A stretch of 64,000 nt of DNA from an uncultured Oscillospiraceae bacterium (GTDB taxonomy: Bacteria > Bacillota > Clostridia > Oscillospirales > Acutalibacteraceae). The stretch's first letter is position 1, and each line of letters begins with the position of its first letter. The notes under the pieces are model-generated. The model was not told where the DNA came from. It worked only from the letters and a program-made list of their open reading frames with translations, and did no database searches. Shown here one piece after another: positions 60,768 to 64,000 of this stretch. Made by a program: the position numbers and the translations under genes. The stretch covers positions 87,309-151,308 of the forward strand of contig CABULH010000008.1 of NCBI GenBank assembly GCA_902492455.1. Direction: 5' to 3'.

Positions 60768-61629
60768 TTTCACCCTCACCTTTCTCTGTCATCTTGACAA
60801 ACAGCTTTTGCAAATTCATCGCAGCAATTTGCAAATTGCTTCCTTGCGGCAAAGCCGCTTTTTCACCCAACACATAGGCAACTTTCAGGTTTCCCAGCTC
60901 GTCATATCCAATAACATTACGGCCATCGCAATAACGATCTACCTCTTGAGCCAAACCGGACACACTGTATCCTGTCTCCAGAAGATCTTCAACCGTTTTC
61001 TGAAGAAGAATTTTACCCTTATCAATCAAAACAACTTCTTCAATAATGTTGGAAACCTCTTCAATCAGGTGCGTCGCGAGAATCAGTGTCCGCTCATTAT
61101 TTTCCAATTCTTTCAGGAGCAGACTGTAAAACAACTCTCTATGATTAGCGTCAAGACCCAATACCGGCTCATCAAAGATTACATAGGGAACATTGATCGA
61201 TAGTGCCACGATCAGTTTGAAAATAGATTGATACCCTTTCGATAACGCCTTAAATCTTTTGTTGACATCCAGCTCGAACTTCCGAGAGAGTGCTAAGGCT
61301 TTCTCCAAATCAAAATCACTATAAAAGCGATTCGTCCATTTGAAGTGTTCTTTTACCTTCAGATCCCTGTCATATAGATCCGCTTCACTCATACAAAAAA
61401 TCTTTTCGTGAACGCCCATATTTTCTTTGGCTGGAATACCATCGATCAGAACCTCACCTTGATCTGCGAAAATACGGTTTGCAATGATATTGATAAGGGT
61501 GGATTTGCCTGCGCCGTTTCTTCCCAAAAATCCATATATCTTTCCAAACTCAAAAGAGAGAGAAACATCATCCAGTGCGGTTACGCCTTTATATCTCTTT
61601 GTTATATTCTTAATTTGAATGGCATTCAT
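60760..61629 (-). CDS. ABC ATPase, GntR module 2
   Basis: The 289-residue ATPase has Walker A GRNGAGKSTL near 40, a weak signature (ALSKGYQSI near 135) and Walker B VIFDEPVLGLD near 158, followed by a ~90-residue C-terminal domain. It sits in the order GntR, ATPase, permease. The divergent signature is usual in YtrB-like ATPases. The start overlaps the end of the GntR gene by 20 bases. Confidence 0.9.
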   Translation of the reverse strand: MNAIQIKNITKRYKGVTALDDVSLSFEFGKIYGFLGRNGAGKSTLINIIANRIFADQGEVLIDGIPAKENMGVHEKIFCMSEADLYDRDLKVKEHFKWTNRFYSDFDLEKALALSRKFELDVNKRFKALSKGYQSIFKLIVALSINVPYVIFDEPVLGLDANHRELFYSLLLKELENNERTLILATHLIEEVSNIIEEVVLIDKGKILLQKTVEDLLETGYSVSGLAQEVDRYCDGRNVIGYDELGNLKVAYVLGEKAALPQGSNLQIAAMNLQKLFVKMTEKGEGENE

Positions 61630-61993
61630 TGTTATAACCCCTTTCTATCAGTGAAATAATATCTTCTTTAGACATCTGCAACTTCTTCGCCTCATTGACT
61701 AAAGTTGCGACATATTGATCATAAAACTGGCTTTGCCTTTTTTGCCGTATCTTTTCAACAGCTCCTTCTTTGACGAACATTCCAAGCCCTCTTTTCTTGT
61801 AAATGATTTCCTCATCTACCAACAGGTTCATTCCTTTCAGAACTGTATGCGGATTGATACTCAGCAAAGCGGAGATTTCATTTGTAGATGGGATCTGCGT
61901 TTCCTCCGGAAATACTCCAGTAAATATGGAATCTTCAAGTTGCTCAGCAATCTGAATGAAGATTGGTTTCTCTATATTCGGATTTACATTCAA
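61610..61993 (-). CDS. GntR family (YtrA-type) repressor, module 2
   Basis: The 127-residue protein has the GntR winged helix (PIFIQIAEQLEDSIFTG, then STNEISALLSINPHTVLKG) and a C-terminal helix with RQKRQSQFYDQYVATLV. The start is TTG at 61993, 8 bases after GGGAGG; an ATG at 61997 is out of frame. The promoter region holds dyad GTTAG/CTAAC. It probably represses its own operon. Confidence 0.88.
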   Translation of the reverse strand: MNVNPNIEKPIFIQIAEQLEDSIFTGVFPEETQIPSTNEISALLSINPHTVLKGMNLLVDEEIIYKKRGLGMFVKEGAVEKIRQKRQSQFYDQYVATLVNEAKKLQMSKEDIISLIERGYNNECHSN

Positions 61994-62025
61994 TCATAGC
62001 ACCTCCCGTCTTTGTTTGGTAGTTT

Positions 62026-62082
62026 GTTAGTTGAGTAGCTAACCTACAAACAAAGTATAGCCAATGCCATCCTATTTGTCAA
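62026..62082 (-). promoter_or_regulatory. Promoter and operator of GntR/ABC module 2
   Basis: Leftward TTGACA (62082-62077), 17-bp spacer and TATACT (62059-62054). GTTAG (62026-62030) and CTAAC (62039-62043) form a dyad just downstream of the start site. Confidence 0.7.
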
Positions 62083-62111
62083 TACCTTTTTCAAAAAATC
62101 TAAAACTGAAT

Positions 62112-62139
62112 GAGCCGCCAGCATTTCTGCAAGCGGCTC
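62112..62139 (-). terminator. Terminator after the sortase gene
   Basis: Arms GAGCCGC (62112-62118) and GCGGCTC (62133-62139) with an inner CAGCA pairing, 4 bases after the srtB stop. Confidence 0.65.
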
Positions 62140-62142
62140 TCT

Positions 62143-62904
62143 TTATCCGTTCAAAATTCCCAGGAGCACATATCGTGCGTTGTCAAACTCATAACTGCAG
62201 GTCGAAAGCGTAATAATGCGGTCTGTGGCTGCGGGCATGATGGCGCTGCTGAAGGTGGATTTTTCGATTGCTCTTCCAATCCATGCTTGGAAGCGTTCCT
62301 CGCTGTCAAAGGTAATCTGCCAGGCATCGTCTTTAACGCTGGCCACATATCCGGCAAATACCTCTATTTCATAATTTTTCTCCGGTGTTATCAGGTACAG
62401 AATAGGATGCGCCTCATAGTAGTCCTGCTTTTTGTAGCCAGTTAGAGAAGAGAACATCGAACCATTTTGCATATGATGCCCGTAAACAACGATATGACGA
62501 TCTGAAAAATCCGAAGAGTTGCGGCTGTCAAGAAAGATGCTGCCAGCGCCGTTATATTCTCCAGTATAAAGATGTTTTAGATAATAGGAATTGTCTGTGC
62601 CCTGCACAATCGGGTAATTGATGGGTGTACCTTCAGAATAGATCCAACCTACGATATCTGGATTGATGGCTGCTAAACCCTCGAAATCTACTTCAGGCCA
62701 TGCGTTTTCGATCTTCTCCTCAGACTCAGATGAGTTTTGTGGTGTGCTGGTAATCGACAGCGTCGAAACATATATCTCAAGGTCTTCGTAAGTGCGCTCT
62801 CCAGACTCATATTCAGAAAAGATTTTATAGATTTGATATCCGGAAAAAAACAATATTCCTGCGAGGGCCAAAGTCAGTATGGACACAAAAATCTTTTTCT
62901 TCAT
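62143..62904 (-). CDS. srtB: Class B sortase
   Basis: The 253-residue protein has an N-terminal membrane helix and catalytic residues His in VVYGHHM, Cys in LSTCSYEF and Arg in DNARYVLLG. Class B is supported by the overall length and the sequence after the His. Sortases join surface proteins with a sorting signal to the cell wall. No candidate substrate with a sorting signal occurs in the window. Its start overlaps the resolvase stop by 4 bases, an unusual pairing. Confidence 0.9.
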   Translation of the reverse strand: MKKKIFVSILTLALAGILFFSGYQIYKIFSEYESGERTYEDLEIYVSTLSITSTPQNSSESEEKIENAWPEVDFEGLAAINPDIVGWIYSEGTPINYPIVQGTDNSYYLKHLYTGEYNGAGSIFLDSRNSSDFSDRHIVVYGHHMQNGSMFSSLTGYKKQDYYEAHPILYLITPEKNYEIEVFAGYVASVKDDAWQITFDSEERFQAWIGRAIEKSTFSSAIMPAATDRIITLSTCSYEFDNARYVLLGILNG

Positions 62905-63509
62905 GTGCGCCCCTCCTGTAGTTTGACCAAATTATAAAATGTGCTTCGTTTCAGTCCGAGGCGCTTCATTGCAGCAACCGCTGTCAAATCACCTTGTCTC
63001 CAGCTTTTATATACCTCTTCCCAGTCTGACGGAAACTCCGCTTTGGGGCGTCCAAGATGCTTGCCCTGTTCTCTTGCGACCGCAATGCCTTCCTGCTGAC
63101 GCTGCCTTGTCGTTAGGCGCTCCTGTTCTGCAATGCTGGCCAGGACCTCTATTAAAATATTATTGATCATCTCGAAAACCCATTCCTGACCTTCCGGCAG
63201 CTCTACGAGTGTGGTCGGCAAATCGAGAACCATCACCCGGATGTGCCGCTGTTTGAAATACTCCAGCTCTGCTTTGATGTAACTTTTGTTCCTGCTGAGC
63301 CGGTCCAAAGATTTAATAACCAGCGTATCGCCGTCACGCAGCAACCTTGTTTTCAGCATCTGATATCCTTCACGATCCATCGACATACCACTGGACTTAT
63401 CCGTCACGATATCTCGTTCTTCAATTCCGAAATCAAGCAGCGCTTTCAGCTGCCGATCCAAGTGCTGCTCCTTTGTGGATACGCGGGCATATCCATATAC
63501 CTTTTTCAT
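62901..63509 (-). CDS. Small serine resolvase/invertase
   Basis: The 202-residue protein has the resolvase catalytic domain with Ser11 (YARVSTKEQ), the TLVIKSLDRLSRNKSY region, and a C-terminal HTH (AVAAMKRLGLKRSTFYN). It resembles Tn3-type or Pin-type resolvases, which act on paired dimer sites. Its upstream region has palindromes and inverted repeats that may be the recombination site. It is co-transcribed with srtB. Confidence 0.9.
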   Translation of the reverse strand: MKKVYGYARVSTKEQHLDRQLKALLDFGIEERDIVTDKSSGMSMDREGYQMLKTRLLRDGDTLVIKSLDRLSRNKSYIKAELEYFKQRHIRVMVLDLPTTLVELPEGQEWVFEMINNILIEVLASIAEQERLTTRQRQQEGIAVAREQGKHLGRPKAEFPSDWEEVYKSWRQGDLTAVAAMKRLGLKRSTFYNLVKLQEGRT

Positions 63510-63526
63510 CCTCTGTCCTCCTTGAA

Positions 63527-63648
63527 AATGTGTCTGTAAACCTCCGTTTGTTTTCGGATATGTCCATAAAAGGAATACGAATCTTTACAGATACATTTTT
63601 GCGTATGCTTTGCTTTCCTTCCTTGCATCCATAAAGGTGTACCTTTAT
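63527..63648. repeat. Inverted repeats and palindrome upstream of the resolvase (possible res site)
   Basis: Arms 63527-63540 and 63584-63597 match in 13 of 14 positions as inverted repeats. ATAAAGGT-GT-ACCTTTAT (63631-63648) is a perfect palindrome around GT. A weaker copy of the latter (TCCATAAAaGG and TTTAcAGATAC) lies at 63562-63593. This is consistent with resolvase binding sites. Confidence 0.55.
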
Positions 63649-63657
63649 AGATACCTT

Positions 63658-63693
63658 ATTACACGAAATAACTATAAAAACTGCAACAGCAAA
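63658..63693 (-). promoter_or_regulatory. Shared-type promoter 3, for the resolvase-sortase pair
   Basis: Leftward TTTGCTGTTGCAG (63693-63681), 17-bp spacer after TTGCAG, and TGTAAT (63663-63658). Ten of 13 box positions match the parM promoter. Confidence 0.55.
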
Positions 63694-63737
63694 AAGGATC
63701 TAACATTTTACAGTTCGATAAAATGTCAGATCCTTTT
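63692..63737. terminator. Terminator before the 63760 gene end
   Basis: Arms AAAAGGATCTAACATTTTA and its near-complement (63692-63710 and 63719-63737) differ at one position. It lies downstream of the leftward gene at 63760 and abuts the shared promoter. Confidence 0.75.
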
Positions 63738-63759
63738 ATATTTTTTAAATCTGGATTTC

Positions 63760-64000
63760 TTACTGATTTCTTCTTTCTCCAGAAGCATATTTCCCCATGT
63801 TAATGTCCAGTACCTCTCTTGGCGGTTGAACCAGGGCTTCCTCATACTGGCATCTCCACTGCACTTCCCGGCTCATTGTACCGTCTACTATTCCATCCAT
63901 CGTTTCCCCATCCTCAATGGGGTTATCATGCTCCAGAATATAGGACGCCACATTGTAGGCGTGGTTTACCACCCAGTTGGGGTCCATGCCGTGGAAGTGG
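63760..64000 (-). CDS. Element protein, 5' end outside the window
   Basis: The frame is open to the right window edge, so this is the C-terminal part of a larger protein. Visible text includes HFHGMDPNWVVNHAYNVASYIL and QWRCQYEEALVQPPRE, ending with ASGERRNQ. The style suggests a large mosaic protein of conjugative elements, but I cannot name it. It is leftward, like nearly all element genes, so the element continues beyond the window. Confidence 0.6.
   Translation of the reverse strand, partial: HFHGMDPNWVVNHAYNVASYILEHDNPIEDGETMDGIVDGTMSREVQWRCQYEEALVQPPREVLDINMGKYASGERRNQ

Noticed and set aside
63510..63760. Right end of the element
   Set aside because: No spoVAC N-terminal sequence or host-like gene appears, and element-style coding continues to the edge.
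10388..64000. Prophage interpretation of the large element
   Set aside because: No terminase, portal, capsid, tail or lysis gene is visible; ParM, sigma-like/HTH pair and DNA-handling genes fit a conjugative or plasmid-like element better.

Overview
The window looks like a chromosome segment of a spore-forming, moderately high-GC gut Clostridia (Oscillospiraceae-like), interrupted by a large mobile element. The host call rests on the spoVAC/spoVAD sporulation genes, Firmicutes-type Shine-Dalgarno sites, and families typical of that group (GH32, AzlCD, L-rhamnose mutarotase, MerR and XRE regulators). No rRNA, tRNA, CRISPR array or phage structural gene was seen.

Positions 1-10.4 kb are host backbone: the end of a GH32 fructan hydrolase, a membrane protein, a B3/4-domain protein, a pentapeptide-repeat protein, a MerR regulator with a long-spacer promoter, a frameshifted lipase, and a truncated small secreted protein. 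A low-GC transglutaminase-like gene follows, then rhaM, azlCD, a repeat-rich intergenic region, an AbrB-like and an XRE regulator, and spoVAD. The gene before spoVAD, spoVAC, is broken: only its last ~43 codons remain, and element DNA begins within about 60 bp.

From about 10.41 kb to the window end lies one element of more than 53 kb, nearly all transcribed leftwards; its far end is not in view. Its left edge carries three overlapping large serine recombinase genes. Next come small regulators (a conjugative-transposon HTH protein, a sigma-like factor, an XRE protein) and a ParM/ParR-type partition pair. A DNA-handling block (15-31 kb) holds a CHC2/TOPRIM primase, a possible annealing protein, a RecD2-like helicase and a YqaJ nuclease. 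It ends in a DNA methylase split by a group II intron. The middle (31-54 kb) has a VWA/metalloprotease protein with a MoxR-like AAA+ ATPase, SSB, a DUF4143 ATPase, two YkgJ-type cysteine-cluster proteins, a chain of overlapping small genes, NAD+-dependent DNA ligase, a PP-loop protein and a methylase-like protein. A cargo block (54-63.5 kb) holds two GntR/ABC modules, a two-component system with a lantibiotic-immunity-like ABC transporter, a class B sortase and a small resolvase.

The genes suggest an integrative, plasmid-like (probably conjugative) element with its own partition, priming, recombination and ligation functions; no conjugation machinery is visible here. Two regulatory patterns recur. 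One is a strong promoter followed by a structured leader with one or more intrinsic terminators ahead of an operon (about 27.0, 39.4 and 53.4 kb, the first two clearly homologous). The other is a shared promoter type (TTTGnTGTTGC box, 17-bp spacer, TGTAATA) at 19.0, 40.7 and 63.7 kb. The best leads are these leaders, the insertion in a sporulation gene, the intron in the methylase catalytic motif, and the MoxR/VWA pair.
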